The notes below the pieces were generated by a model, which saw nothing but the letters and a program-made list of their open reading frames with translations, made no database searches and was not told where the DNA came from. Below, piece by piece: positions 1 through 12,200 of a stretch of DNA of 64,000 nucleotides (its first letter is position 1; each line of letters starts with the position of its first letter). This stretch comes from Daphnia carinata (taxonomy: Eukaryota; Arthropoda; Branchiopoda; Diplostraca; Daphniidae): positions 12,308,638-12,372,637 of the forward strand of contig NC_081331.1 in assembly GCF_022539665.2 (NCBI RefSeq). Direction: 5' to 3'. The translations under genes were made by a program, and so were the position numbers.

Positions 1-673
1 TGAAAACTTTAGACGAACGTTGAAAACTACCACTTTCATTTGAATTCTACGATATAAAGAGAAACTTATCGGTCAAGTAAAGGAGTGGCCCAAAACCATT
101 CCACTTTAAGGCAAAAAAGGAGCACAGTCAATATCATGATATCTGAAATAAACAACCCAATACTGTTTACAATAAAGCACTGTTCTTTTTCACATGCACC
201 TCCAGCAGCTACAGCTGGTTTGTTTGCCACCAAGAATACCGATGAATTGCACCGAAGTTGTGACTGTTTCGTCCGTTTTCTAGCTTATGGGTTGGTTGCT
301 GCGGTTACGTTGTATTTTCACGAGCTTTCTTTTTTTAATTTTCTCCCGTTCAAGTTCTCTTGGAATTTGTTTTTGGGACTTTCACGTTCAAGCTGCCATC
401 TCTAAATTAAGAACTGAAACTTACTGTACAACACTGTTGCTGGTCTGCTAGATGGCGAGATGAAAACGGCAGGATAGGGATAGGGAACAAACCAGTTTGG
501 ACTTGTCAACCTGCCAATGGTGAACGTATGTAATATCATATGATCAACACAATTTGTACTAGATCAGATCTACAACATTGTAGTACAAATCAACACCCAT
601 TCTGTTCCCGCACGGTTGATCAGCGTCATTTGCTTTATTGGGTGCAAACCAAGAAAAAATAAAACCAAACAGC
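1..673. other. Upstream intergenic sequence of the sorting nexin gene
   Basis: AT-rich sequence with no convincing exon on either strand. The open frame at 85-405 on the plus strand has no splice context and no recognisable domain. The last 200 bp before the SNX start presumably hold its promoter and 5' UTR, but no TATA box was seen. Confidence 0.5.
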
Positions 674-2575
674 ATGTCGACTTCAGAAGATTTTGACGAA
701 ATTCCCGCAGAACGCCCTGATAAAATAGTAAGATTTGTACTTGTTAACCAAAAGCCAATTAATTAATTGCCCAATATTGTAACTATAGAAAAATTCTAAT
801 ACAATTGAAGCATTGACAGAGATTGAGAACACAACTGGAGATTCAATGAAAGGCTCCTTTAATGAAAATGATCTTCGAGATTTACAGGTTTTGTTAGACC
901 AGCCACAAAAGCACGTTACTCCTTTTGAAACATACATTAGGTAAGTGAAAATCAATACAAAGCTGTATCAAGAAATGGACAAATAATGTATAAAACAATT
1001 ATATTTTTATTTAGTTACCAAGTCTCCACAAAAGTAAGCATTAGAAGTAAAGCAATTTTGGCCTATATTGTATTAATTGTCTGTTTGTGTATCAGACCCG
1101 GCGAATTGAATTTGAAAAGCAAAACTATGTAGTTCGTCGTCGTTATTCAGACTTTGAATGGCTGAAGAACCAGCTTTCAGTGTGTTACCCAACACTTATA
1201 ATTCCTCCACTTCCAGAAAAACATTCGTTGTTTGAGCAAATCGACAGATACGATCGCGATTTCATTACCTCAAGAATGCAGCTGCTTCACAGATTCCTAA
1301 ATCGTCTTGCTGATCATCCCGTTTTGAGCTGTGATAAAAAGTACCAAGCATTTCTAATTGATACTCCGGCGGTAATTCTGTTTAAAATAGAATTGAAAAC
1401 CAATAATTAATATGCTCATATGTTACAGGAGTTTTCTACATTCAAGAAGTCATTTACTGGCTTTGGGATTTTTGGTAAAGTGAGTGAATCCCTGCAAAAT
1501 ATGGCATCATCTTACATTTCGAAGAGTAGAACCGTCGAATTTGAAAAGATGAGTGAATATGTTGACAAATTGTCAGAGAAGATGCACACTATGGAGAAAA
1601 TCGGCCAGAGAATCCAAAAAGAACGTATAGGTATTATAGCGTTTAATTTACTTCTCGACCAGAATTCACCGTGTATATATTTTGCCAATTTGAAAAGCCT
1701 ATTTGCAGGATTTACAAATGATGCAACCTATTCTTAACCACTGGCGAGCTTATGAACCTAATTTGTCCGAAGGATTGCAGGCTATTGGGGAAGCTGCCAA
1801 CACCTGTGCTGAATCACAGCGCAAATTAATTGACAGTCAGAAGCCAAAGCTCTCCGTGGTAAACGGGATTTTTCATATTTTTCGGCATTCAAATTCATTT
1901 TCATTATGCTTAAGCCGTTGCACGAGTATGGACTGTACATTGAATCCGCCAAGGATGCTCTACGAAATCGAGATAACGCCCAAATGGATTATGAAGTTCA
2001 CATGGAACAACTTTGTCGCGTGAAAGCAGAGCAAACTCAAGTAAGCCAAGCGTCTATCAAAAGAGTACTGGGAATTTTGCGGACGTACTTCAATTGCTAA
2101 ATATTTTAAGCTTGAAACAGCACCGCTCAGCGACCACCCGGTTATGTTTGGTATGAATATGTGGAAAAGTCCGGAGCAAGTTCAGCAGCAGCGAATGCAG
2201 CAACTTGAGGCCGGGGCAAGTACCCTAGCTCAGCAAGTAGAGGTAGCTAAATTTTGGTATCGGCTTAATTGTTACTACATATTTATGTGGACTATTCATT
2301 TTGTAATCTAGGTTAGTCGCGATAAGATGGAATGTGCCAACGAAAACTTGCGTGCAGATTTCGATCGATGGAATCAAATTAAATCGCGTGACCTGAAAAA
2401 TATCTTGCAGGAAATGGCCGATTTGCACATCAGGATGTATGAGCAGGTTTGTTTTGACTAATGAAACTGTTGACTTGTAAATTTATAGGATTCGTTTTCT
2501 TTTCCTTTTTAGTCACTAACAGCTTGGTCCGCTGCTTTGCCTAAAGTAAAGAACGAATCTCAACCCCAGGTATAA
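674..2575 (+). CDS. SNX30: Sorting nexin of the SNX7/SNX30 type (PX-BAR)
   Basis: Ten exons: 674-727, 789-940, 1015-1033, 1096-1371, 1429-1630, 1698-1858, 1915-2040, 2111-2242, 2312-2446, 2513-2575. They give 439 residues, close to the 437 I recall for human SNX30. The PX domain (about residues 65-167) contains VSTKTRRIEF, the basic VVRRRYSDFEWL stretch and the proline loop IIPPLPEKH, the phosphoinositide-binding signature. The rest is the helical BAR-type region, with KIGQRIQKER matching the SNX7/30 arm. SNX7/30 proteins pair with SNX4 on endosomes and act in recycling and autophagy. That role is taken from the family. Exons 6 and 8 use acceptors (before 1698 and 2111) that lie upstream of better-looking AGs. 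Only these keep the frame and the alignment. SNX7 is the alternative name. Confidence 0.9.
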
Positions 2576-2944
2576 TTGTCTGCCTTAATCGTTTGTTTTC
2601 TTTCTGTCGTGTCCTATCACAAGTTTTTTGTAATGAGAAATATTATATAGAGTCGAATATTATAACAATTGTTTAATATTTCTTGTCGTACAACACAATG
2701 GCGAATGTCCGAGATGGGTCATAGATTACATTAAATGATCGCCCTAAGATAAGGGGATAAAAATTTTAATTTCGGTAAAAAGTACATTTTAAAAATGTAA
2801 TAAAAATCCCACCTGTGAGTTCGGGGATGTTTGTTAGGGTGTAAACTGGTTTTGCTGGGGTCATCAATTCTTTGCGTAAGCGTCGGCCAATATCTTTTGC
2901 TGGATGCCAACCGGATCGACTAACAAAATACAGCTACATTATTT
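2576..2944. other. Convergent 3' region between the sorting nexin and DCAF15
   Basis: About 370 bp of AT-rich sequence between the two stop codons. It should hold both 3' UTRs. On the minus strand, overlapping AATAAA motifs sit at the DCAF15 stop codon itself. No further gene was seen. Confidence 0.5.
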
Positions 2945-5499
2945 TTATTTATCAACGTCAAGTTTAGCTATGGATAACCTGGTAGAAACTGCTTGATTTT
3001 GGGAAGTAATGGTTGCTATCTCTACAGGTAAATCGTAATCGATGATTCGGTGTTGTCCGGTTTCTGTATTCCAGGCGAAGAAAACGCTGGCTTGACACAG
3101 ACTTCGTTGCATTTTCCTGTACAAACCAGCAGGTTTACTGTAACTAGCTTTCGCTTTGGAAAACGAAAACAAAACGTAGGCAACTAACTGATTGGTCTGA
3201 GGTACATCGGCTTCAACGAGCATGTAAGCTGCTGCAACAACGTCATTTGTTTCCAGACACAGATCAATAATCTCAACGTTGAAATCGCTGCAAAACCAGT
3301 ATTTTTTTTGGGCTTGAGTACATAATCGCTGGGCCATTTCATGACAAAACTGTTCCGTGTCAATGCTCATCTGCTTAACACAAACGTGCGGAAGCTTCTG
3401 TTCTCAGAATTCCAAATCAACCAATAGTTCATTTTAAAAAATTAATTTATAAAATGTAGCATACCAGTCGAAAGGCTTTGGCGTTCGAAACCATGGCCAT
3501 CTGATTGTAGCCAGCTCCATGAACTTCCAACGGTAGTGCGTTATGATAACCTGTGCTGCTACTCAGGTCATCATCTAAAGTGTGGCAAACATAATTGAGT
3601 AGATGGAAATATTAATTGACAAAGTAATTAAACTAACCTTCAATGTCCGTAATAACACTGACTAGCTCATCATCTACTTCAAAGTACCTTCGCTGAAATT
3701 GAGCGACGCAAGTTGGTGGCTCTGCCAGCTTTGAAGGTTCTCTTTGGAGTTCTATTGGAGGTCGGGTATCCTCAACTAGTTCTCCTAGTCGGTCCCAATC
3801 GGGGGACCGGATAGGGGTGGGGATGTTGGAATTGAACGGTCGCAATACATCATTCGTACCGACGGTACAGCTAAAATTCCATTCCCAATCATCATTGACA
3901 TCTTTGGAACCCGAAACAACTACAAAGGATTGATGCTGCTGCAGCTGTTGCTGTAACTGGTGTTCGAGATCACGTCTTTTCCGCATTACTTTCAGGGGGA
4001 TGTTCTCCGTATTTTCATCCGTAAATTCGTACTTTTTGTCGGCCAAACGACGTTTTCGAAACGCGGAGATCGTTTCACGTGGGAGTTCCGAAGTATCTTC
4101 CATGAAATCATACTCTGATTCTTGGTTGGTGCTGTTTGCATGAGGAATAGGGCTTCCGATAGATTTTCGTTGACTGCTTGATGAGGTAAAATTCGGCGAC
4201 ATGTTTGGAGTATTGGAAGTCACAGAGGAAGTAGACCGAACGTTGGAAAAAGAGTATGAGCGCTCGGAGTCCTCTTCCCATTCACGCTGAACAGCTGGTA
4301 GTTGCTGTTGATGTCCATCGTCCAGCGAAGCAGGCTGAGACAAGAGAAAATCTTGATCACCGCTAGACCCATTCGGTGGAAATTCCACTTGAAAAGACAG
4401 GACATGTAAGAAGTTGGCGGTGTTGATCACGATCGTGCCGTCGCAGCGTAAAGAAACAGAGGCGATAAAGGATGGGTAAGGCGGTACGGTTGAATAATTG
4501 CTATGGATGGTGTAGCCATGTCTGAGGCAACTAAAGCGAACGCAACTATCCCAGCTTGCAGCCAAATCTTCGTCTCCAAATGACTGAGCTATCCGGTGGC
4601 AATCAGGACAATTCACAGATGGCACTGACGTGACGGTTAAATAACACTCTCTACTTTCACCCTCGGATTGGATGCTAATGAATAAGGAGAATAAGCCATC
4701 CCATTAAAACAGTGAAATTGCAGAAGAATATCACCTGCTTCCATGGACTAGTATACGTGTAGAGTCACCTGGCCAATAGCACAACACAATTTGCAAAGCC
4801 AGATTAACTCCTTGGTCACTAAATAAAGTGACTTCTGCCACCTTGTTGGCTTGCTTGTAAGGCACAAAACTCCACCAATGCAGCTTATATCTGTTTTTGA
4901 AAATAAACATTATGATGAAACCAGAAGCATTACAGAGTTTTCTAGAAGATGCACACTTACTTGTGGACCATAGTCAGCAAATTTACTTCCAGCTCAACTG
5001 AATGGGTATATGTCAATAAGAATTGGGCACATTTTGAAAATCCAAGAAGAATATGTCTACAATCAGAAAATGGCCTGAAATAGTCACTGTCATTTTACAA
5101 ATTTGGACAAGTTGTCAAAAGCTTACCCTGCTTCCAAGGCTGACAATGGAATTACTTTGTCTAGTTGAAATATTAGCCGTTCATTCAATCGCCCAAACAA
5201 TGGAGCTTTGCCTTGTCTATGGCTGTAATTTTCCCACTTCCCCGTTAACTACAAAAAAAAAAAGAAAGTAAAAATTAGCACTTTATTGCAACATTATACA
5301 AAACAAAAATTGGAAACAAACAAAGAAACATTTGTTGGTTAAACATATTATAAAAGTAAAGCTGTAAAGAAAAATATCTTTATCAGGCTTGTGAGTACAG
5401 ACTGCATAGAAAAAAATTGTTATGACAAATAAATACTTGTTTTTGGTGAAGTTTATTCAGCAGGTTCTCAGTAGCTGTTCTCCTTGGCAAATTTGACAT
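2945..5499 (-). CDS. DCAF15: DDB1- and CUL4-associated factor 15
   Basis: Seven exons on the minus strand: 5499-5437, 5248-5127, 5056-4961, 4890-4735, 4674-3638, 3574-3465, 3373-2945, coding 670 residues (human about 600). DCAF15 is the substrate receptor of a CUL4-DDB1-DDA1 ubiquitin ligase. The N-terminal helix (MSNLPRRTATENLLNKL) matches the start of the vertebrate protein. HILLGFSKC matches the first WD-like strand and YKLHWWSF the next. Residues C168, C171, C195 and H198 (NCPDC and SCLRHG) match the Cys/Cys/Cys/His zinc site of the mammalian protein. The middle (about residues 220-440) is low complexity with a short Gln-rich run, and KYWFCSDFNVEIIDLCLETN opens the C-terminal domain. The start is the first ATG giving the family helix and a phase-0 junction. 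It faces EBP2 head-to-head. Confidence 0.88.
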
Positions 5500-6173
5500 T
5501 GTTTATTGGAAAATTTTGTGACTTTGGACAACCACACCACAGGTCAAAGGCCACTATAGAATTTACGTTAATTTGGCTTTTATGGAAAACCGTTGCAAAG
5601 TGGGCAGTAAAAAATCACCGACATTTTAATAATCAAAAATAGCCGACGTGGTAATAATCCAGTTTTTTGCTTGGACATACACAAGATATGACAGTTGGGA
5701 GAACGAAAACTTATAAAACCCTTTTCCGACACTAGCGCTTTAGCAGCTACAGTAGAGAACTAACTATCCTTTACCATCGAATTTTCAATGTTCCCATCCC
5801 CATTTAGCATTTATGATGGTTTAATAAAACTACTGGGGCCAACTACTAGGGTGCGCATGTTGCAGCGACAAAGAGGCTAACCTACCTGCCATTATACTAT
5901 ATTTCTTTAATCTCGCACCAAAAAGAGCGAGGAACAAAATCAGCAACCTTTGTTTATGTTCAGACCTTGGGAAATTGAAGGCCACGTTAGCTTTCGGTTT
6001 CACTGGTTGCCGAAACCGATTGGAGATTTGCTTGATGAGCTTCATAGCTTTCTCGCTAGAGCGATTCGTAAAAACACGTGTTTACTGAAAAGCTTCTGCT
6101 TCTCAATTGCCGTCAACTCGTGGTCTTCTGTGCAAGAGACAAGAAAAGCAATCTTCCAGAATAGTATCTCAAA
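5500..6173. promoter_or_regulatory. Shared upstream region of DCAF15 (-) and EBP2 (+)
   Basis: The two start codons are 674 bp apart and point away from each other, so this interval must hold both promoters and 5' UTRs. Open frames at 5830-6045 (-) and 5950-6177 (+) have no recognisable product. TTATAAAAC near 5710 looks like a TATA box but is not positioned convincingly for either gene. No promoter element is called with confidence. Confidence 0.5.
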
Positions 6174-7411
6174 ATGAAGAAAAAACTCCCCGTGAAAACG
6201 TTTGAATCAGAGAGTGAAGAAACTGACATTGATTCGGATGAAGAGGTATTCAACAATAACTTTTATTCCGTTACATTTTAGTAAACATTTTTGTGTTACG
6301 CTCAGCTTCTTGAAGCCTTTGAAAGTGGCGAAGTGAAACCTGGATTGAACCAAAAAGCGCCGGCTCCAAGACAATACACCAACAATTCTGTAAATTCATA
6401 GTGCATTGGCATTAAATATTTGTTGGTGAATTAATCAGCTTTCTGCTTTTTTCAGAAATTGCTGAATGCAAAACTCAATGATATGGTTCTGAAGCTTGAC
6501 TGGATAGAACGTCTTGATTTAACAACTAAGTTGGACCCCATTGTTGATGGTATTCTTAACAGCAAGGAGGAAACACAACCAACATACAAGATTGAAACTC
6601 CTGGAGATCGCATTGTAGATGATCTTCAAAGAGAAACATTGTTCTACCGTCAAGCACAGAGTGCTATTATAGAAGGGCTTGCAAGGCTGAAAACACTAGG
6701 CATCCCCACCAGAAGACCAGAAGACTACTTTGCTCAAATGGCAAAGTCAGATGATCACATGTTGAAGGTTCTTTGCTTACAACCTTTCTTCTGTGTAGTG
6801 TAAACTAATGTAAAATGTTTATCAGGTCAAAAGACGAATCCTTACTCAGCAAGTGGCTCAAGAAAAATGCCAGAAAGTTAAAAAACTCAGAGAACTTAAG
6901 AAATATGGTAAAAAGGTCCAAGTTGAAGTTGGTCTGCAGCGCGCCAAGGAGAAGAGAGAGTTGCTTTCTAAAGTCAAGCAGTACCGTGAAGGCAAGTTGG
7001 CGTCGCTTGACTTTCTTGATGATGACGGTGGCAAAAAGAAAAATATGGTTGAAATCACCAAACAGAAGACAAAAGAAAAGAATGAATTCAAACAAGTCTT
7101 GTAATGCAAATCTGTATTCCATCAATTTCCATTGAACCTTTTTTACCTATGTTTTATTTGTACCTAGTCAACCAATGAGCAAAGGCCTAACCAAGGGAAA
7201 AGGCAAAGGAAAGAGCCCAGGCAAAGGTAAAAGCCAAGATAAGCGCAAATCAAAAGAAAACAAATTTGGTTTTGGAGGAAAAAAGAGTGGTACTAAGAAG
7301 AACAACATGAAAAAGGACTCCGGCAATGACAGGAACAGCAAAGGTGGACAAAGAGGTCCCAAGAACCGACAGGGAGGCAAGAAAATGAAAGGCGGTGGAC
7401 GAAAACGTTAA
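6174..7411 (+). CDS. EBNA1BP2: rRNA-processing protein EBP2 (EBNA1-binding protein 2 homologue)
   Basis: Five exons: 6174-6245, 6306-6389, 6456-6767, 6826-7100, 7168-7411, giving 328 residues (human about 306). EBP2 is a nucleolar factor for 27S pre-rRNA processing and 60S subunit assembly. The family core is clear: LDWIERLDLT, then ETLFYRQAQSAIIEGL, TRRPEDYFAQMAKSD and the basic coiled coil KKLRELKKYGKKVQVEV. The tail is Lys/Gly-rich (KFGFGGKKSGTKKN), as in all EBP2 proteins, and acts as a nucleolar-type basic extension. The N-terminus is acidic (ESESEETDIDSDEE). The fourth donor is at 7101, in TT|GTAATG. Using it avoids an apparent stop and restores VFQPMSKG. A plus-strand AATAAA lies near 7648. 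Confidence 0.92.
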
Positions 7412-7824
7412 AATGGTTTGAATAATTGAATTAAACGATGTGACAATAACGTTTTACCGCGTGTATTTGATTCGTATTTACACATATATGGCCAATTTCG
7501 TTCAATGTACAGGTATACTCTTTCAAAGATAAAACGGATCAACTTAAGGGGGTAACAGTTTGCCCGTTGCGTACTACCCTTACCCTAATGGGAACGATTC
7601 CTTTTAAACCATTAGAAACAAAATATGACGCAATATCTAAAGAACTCAATAAAGATAGATGGGAAATGTGTGGCGCAATAAGTGCTGCGAAGTAGCACAT
7701 TCCCCACCATAATTGTATGCGTGGCAGCATATGGGCTTCTTTAATGTTTGACTCCCTCATATGCATGGTGAGTCTGATGAGCTGTAAATATTGTTAAAAT
7801 TAAAATAGAAAAAAGCTTTAAGAA
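7412..7824. other. Convergent 3' region between EBP2 and eIF4E3
   Basis: About 410 bp holding the 3' UTRs of the two converging genes. A plus-strand AATAAA near 7648 suits EBP2. The frame at 7539-7766 (-) has no recognisable product and is taken as chance. Confidence 0.5.
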
Positions 7825-9176
7825 TTACTGGTTGTCCTTACGCTTGTAAAAGACTGCCTGAAACTCAATATTGGGGCATAGCTCTTGAATCTTCTGAACA
7901 ATTTTGGCTTTGTCTGCTTTTGTGCTGTCCACATTCCAGACCTAATAAAATGCTAAGGATCATCTAGACTGGAATTATTATTTTTTAATATACAAACCTG
8001 GACAATGTCATCCCTTTCTCTGACAGATACAGACACTCCACAGATGTCATCTTCAGGATCCACAAAATTTGTGAACTGTTCTCCAATAGCTGCAAGTAGC
8101 AATTCTCTCCAGATAGTCACCTATTAACATAAAAAAATGAGGTGTGGTTAGGTTTTGTTTGGCTACGAGTAACAGTTACGGTGATTACTGTGTCTGGTTT
8201 GAAGCATTTTATCTTCCAAGTGCCACCATTACGGTTATAAGGCTCCTCCCACAGTGGACGTCTTTCCTCTCTCATCAGATGATAACTGTACCTCATCTGA
8301 ATTTCTGCAACTGAAGGGATATTATGGTAAACAGACCAGAAGGTCTCTGCTTTAGAGAAAGTGTAAATTTTTTTCAAATTTGCTTCGTATTCTGCGGCAG
8401 AAACTCCGCGAACAGTTCTTTTCAGAAAAACAAAAGGGAAAATAACATTTAATAAACAAGAGACATCAATTGCAGATGCTGCATGTGGGAAGGAGATTTC
8501 AATTTTACACATACTTATCTAGAAACCAACTCCATGGTGTATTAAGCGGTGTTCCACTACATTCCTGGTCATGGATAGTATTAATGGCTTGAGCTGACAG
8601 TGCAGGAGATTGAGACAAACCATCAGAATTATTTGCGGCATGTAGCAAATGAACATTAACTGGATTCGATGCCATTGTGGAATACGAATCAGCACAGCTG
8701 TCGTCTGCTGTTCTTAGATCTTGGCCTAGCAACGAAAAATCGTGAATACGTCCTGTTGATTCTAACGTTAGCCTTGCGTAAAAATTACGCTTGCTTATTC
8801 AAGGCGACCTAAATCCGCGGTCCTTGAACACAATTGGTTCTAAATTAGACGTTCTTTGTTTTTACCCGCCACTGTTTTCCATGCGGGTGTAGATCAACAC
8901 TTGGGCTTCCTCTCGTCGAGTTCAGTTCTGAAACAGCTTGTCAATTGCAGTTTACGCACCAAGAAGATAAACCGTGCCTGTTATGTCGACCTCAGAAAAA
9001 TTATGGATTGAACTACGAAACGAGTCCCCATTAGAATTCGAATCAGCAGACCTCGTGTTATCGTGAGCCACTGTCGTGGTAACCTTATCGTACCATTTAC
9101 GATAGTAATTCCCCAAGCTTAGTAATGCCATGTCTGTCTTTTCTTCAACCAATAAACTGGTATGATATCCCGACAT
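7825..9176 (-). CDS. EIF4E3: Eukaryotic translation initiation factor 4E type 3
   Basis: Best model, minus strand: 9176-8960, 8725-8515, 8417-8189, 8120-7998, 7941-7825, in frame throughout, 298 residues. A shorter start at 8675 would give 209 residues, nearer the 224 of human eIF4E3. eIF4E3 is an atypical cap-binding protein. Family blocks: [50 protein letters not shown] (the second cap-binding Trp), [33 protein letters not shown] and FQAVFYKRK. The position of Trp56 of eIF4E, which is Cys in vertebrate eIF4E3, is Tyr here. The N-terminal exon 9176-8960 has no family match and rests only on a good donor, an acceptor at 8725 and frame agreement. The 3' four exons are secure. Confidence 0.85.
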
Positions 9177-9234
9177 ATCACCTGCTACAATTCTCACAGT
9201 TTTTCTTTGAAGTGGCTGAAAATAGTGGCAAAAA
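9177..9234. promoter_or_regulatory. Very short divergent spacer between eIF4E3 (-) and TMCO4 (+)
   Basis: If the long eIF4E3 start is right, only 58 bp separate the two start codons, so the transcripts must overlap at their 5' ends or share one core promoter. With the shorter start the first eIF4E3 exon would be noncoding, but its transcription would still begin here or within TMCO4. No TATA box is visible. Confidence 0.45.
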
Positions 9235-12200
9235 ATGGCAAAATGGAGTGATCCTACACGTTACGCCTACGCTTCTTTGTTTGCATTGAGTTTAAACGAA
9301 CGTTACAGCGAATCGTGTGATCTAGAATTTCGGCAACAATCCTTGCATCGTTTGCTCCAGCATCTCAATCTTATGCGGGTAATATAAATATTCTCGTCTT
9401 CATTTTGTTTAGATATCATTTTTAAAACCTCCCATCTGGCGGCCAATAATAATAACTCTCGATTCATAATTCGGAAAAAAAGTGCGAATCTATGATGCAA
9501 TTGCTGATGGAAAATGAGACGGGCCACACGAAGGATCCTTACGTGGAAATGTTGCTGGACGAACCCGATTTCCATCGCGATGGAACTCGCGTGGTTTACG
9601 ACGCTTTACAGTGGACTTTAATGAGAGGTATAGAATAATACGAGCTCATTCGTTTATCTTTACACGTATTTTAAAGGGTTTTTAAAATTAAACAATTTTA
9701 TGACATGCACACATAGGGAAGTATGACGCCCGTATCAGAGTGATCCTTCACGATTGGGCGACTGAGCTGTTTGGATTAAGCGTCGAGCACTTTGAAATGT
9801 TGGAAGACGCCATCGTTCAGAGAGTTAGTAACTTCTCTCCCGGCTCTAAATCTCCGCAGTAAGTTAAGTGCCTCCTATAAAAAACAAAAAACATAACTTT
9901 ACATTATGCTCATTACGGCTGTTTCTTTAAATTTTAAACAAAACAAAAACAGGGAGGAAAATGAGCAAAAAAAGCAAGCGAAAATGAAACAAGCCAAAAA
10001 GTACGCTCTCATTGGCGCAGCTTCCGTTGGCGGAGGCGTCCTGCTCGGTCTGACGGGCGGCTTAGTAGCCCCACTTCTTGGCGCAAGTTTGGCAACTCTC
10101 TTTGGTATTGGCTGAAAACGTTTTTGTTTAACTTTAATTTGGTAAAAGACGCGCAGAGAAGCAACCAAGTGACGCTCTAAACACGATGAATCGACTAACC
10201 AACTTTGCTTCTTTTATGTTTTTAAAATTGGCTCTGGAAGAAGTTCTATCATTTAATTAATGAACTTATTAGGTGTGGGTAGTGCAGCAACGGCTGGCAG
10301 CGTTGCCGGAGCAGCCGTCGTCGGCTCACTTTTCGGCGCCGCCGGAGCTGGCGTCTCGGGCTACAAGATGAACAAGCGAGTGGGTGACGTTGAAGAGTTT
10401 TTTTTCGCTCCTCTTTCACCTGGAGAAGGCTCCCGATTGAATGTTACAATCGCCGTTCCTGGTTGGCTTCCACCAATCACTAGTCGAGGAAGTAACGACG
10501 AAGACGGCGAAAAGGGCGACGTCACTGACGACGAAAATAGCGACACGGATGAAGACGAAGCCATTCAGCGACAGCGTCTGATGCAACCCTTTGATGGCTT
10601 GATTCATTCCAGGGAGCAGTACGGACTGCAGTACGAAACCAAGTATCTGGCAGAAATGGGCCAAGCAATCGATACCATCTGTAGTATGGCCATTTCGATG
10701 GCAGCAACTGAAGTATTAAAAATGACCATCTTTCACGGTATACCATTTCACTTCATTTCTTTTTAAAGTTTAATTTTGACTTTCTTTTTTGTCCAGGTTT
10801 GATCTCGGCAGTGGCTCTTCCCCGCACAGTAAGTTTACTATAATATGTAAAAAAAGAAATATATATTTTATCTTTAGGTCATTCCATCTTTTTTATGGAT
10901 TTGCTTTGGAAACAATAAAAGATCCTTAGTCTGACGTCCATCATCGACAACCCGTGGAACGTTTGCTGTAACCGGAGCGCTCAGGTTTTTTCCTTTTGTT
11001 TATTACGAAACAAGTCTCTCGTTGCCCATCTTTTTTTCTTTCTGCGTTTCGAATTCCCGACTGCTGCTACCAATGTTTTCTAGGTAAGACGAGCCTTTCA
11101 TTGCGCACTGGAGTCCGCAACTCTCGATCGATCCCCTTTTTCTTTCACACGCGTGTTGTATATATAAGCTCACGCTCTAAACTTTCCCATTCTTTTATTT
11201 CTTTAAAGAGAGAAAAAACAAAAAAGATCTTGATAGTCTATCCGCTTTAATTTTGAAGATCGTGACTGGTTGTTAGTCGTATTTTCGGAAGGATCGTAGA
11301 AAAAAAACAGGAGTGATAACAAAAAAATTCTAAAAATCGCACCCGTTCGTTCCGTTTTCACGTAAAACTTAATGAGGAAACGCAAGAAGAGAGTGGTTTT
11401 GTTATCCGGTTGTATATCTACGGCACGATTCGCTGGGATCTGTTCCAAACTTTTTTTTTTCTGTCTCTTTCTGTTTTTTTTTATAGTTGGTGACACATTG
11501 CGCAAAAATGGAACTTGACGCGTGCCATGATGCCATGCATTCGGAAGTAAAAGAGAGAAAGAAAAATAGAAACCTTGGAAACAAGGAGAGGAAGGCGGCA
11601 ACTGTTTTTTGTGCGTCTTCGTTCAGAAATGTATCGGAAATGTCATTTGTTTTTTGTGGTGTCTAAGAAGAGACGCAGGAACTTGATTGAAATTCGGCAG
11701 ACTACTAATTATTTTATGTTTATGCGCCTCATTTACTGCATACTTCTAAAACAGTGCTTGTCTAATTACATAGCGAAGAGTTAAACAAATTTTGATTTTC
11801 ACAAACTTTAATGAGTATAAAAATATATAGTTTTTTTTCATTTGTTTCAGGTAGGAGAAATGTTAGCGGAGTCGCTGATGGATGGCAATTTCGGACGTCG
11901 ACCCGTCACTCTTTGCGGATTCAGCCTTGGTGCTCGTGTAATTTATTTCTGCCTCAAAGTAATGAGAATTTATTTTTTTCCCTTCGCCCAAACGCTATTT
12001 TATCTCTCTTGTCTGTTTCATTGTCCTTTTTTGTTGTTGTTTCACATCGATCCGACGTGAGTTTGCCGCCCTTGTCATTCAATTGCCGCACAACCGTACC
12101 CTTTCCCGCTTCCTTACACCCGTTTTTAGCCCTTACCTGCCATTTATCTTTTCATTTTTTATTTGAAGCGAGTTTTCTTAACAATTATCAAAATATTTCC

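Noticed and set aside
11036-11060. GTTTCGAATTCC considered as a tRNA B box
   Set aside because: No A box or cloverleaf pairing at a suitable distance, and it lies in a TMCO4 intron.
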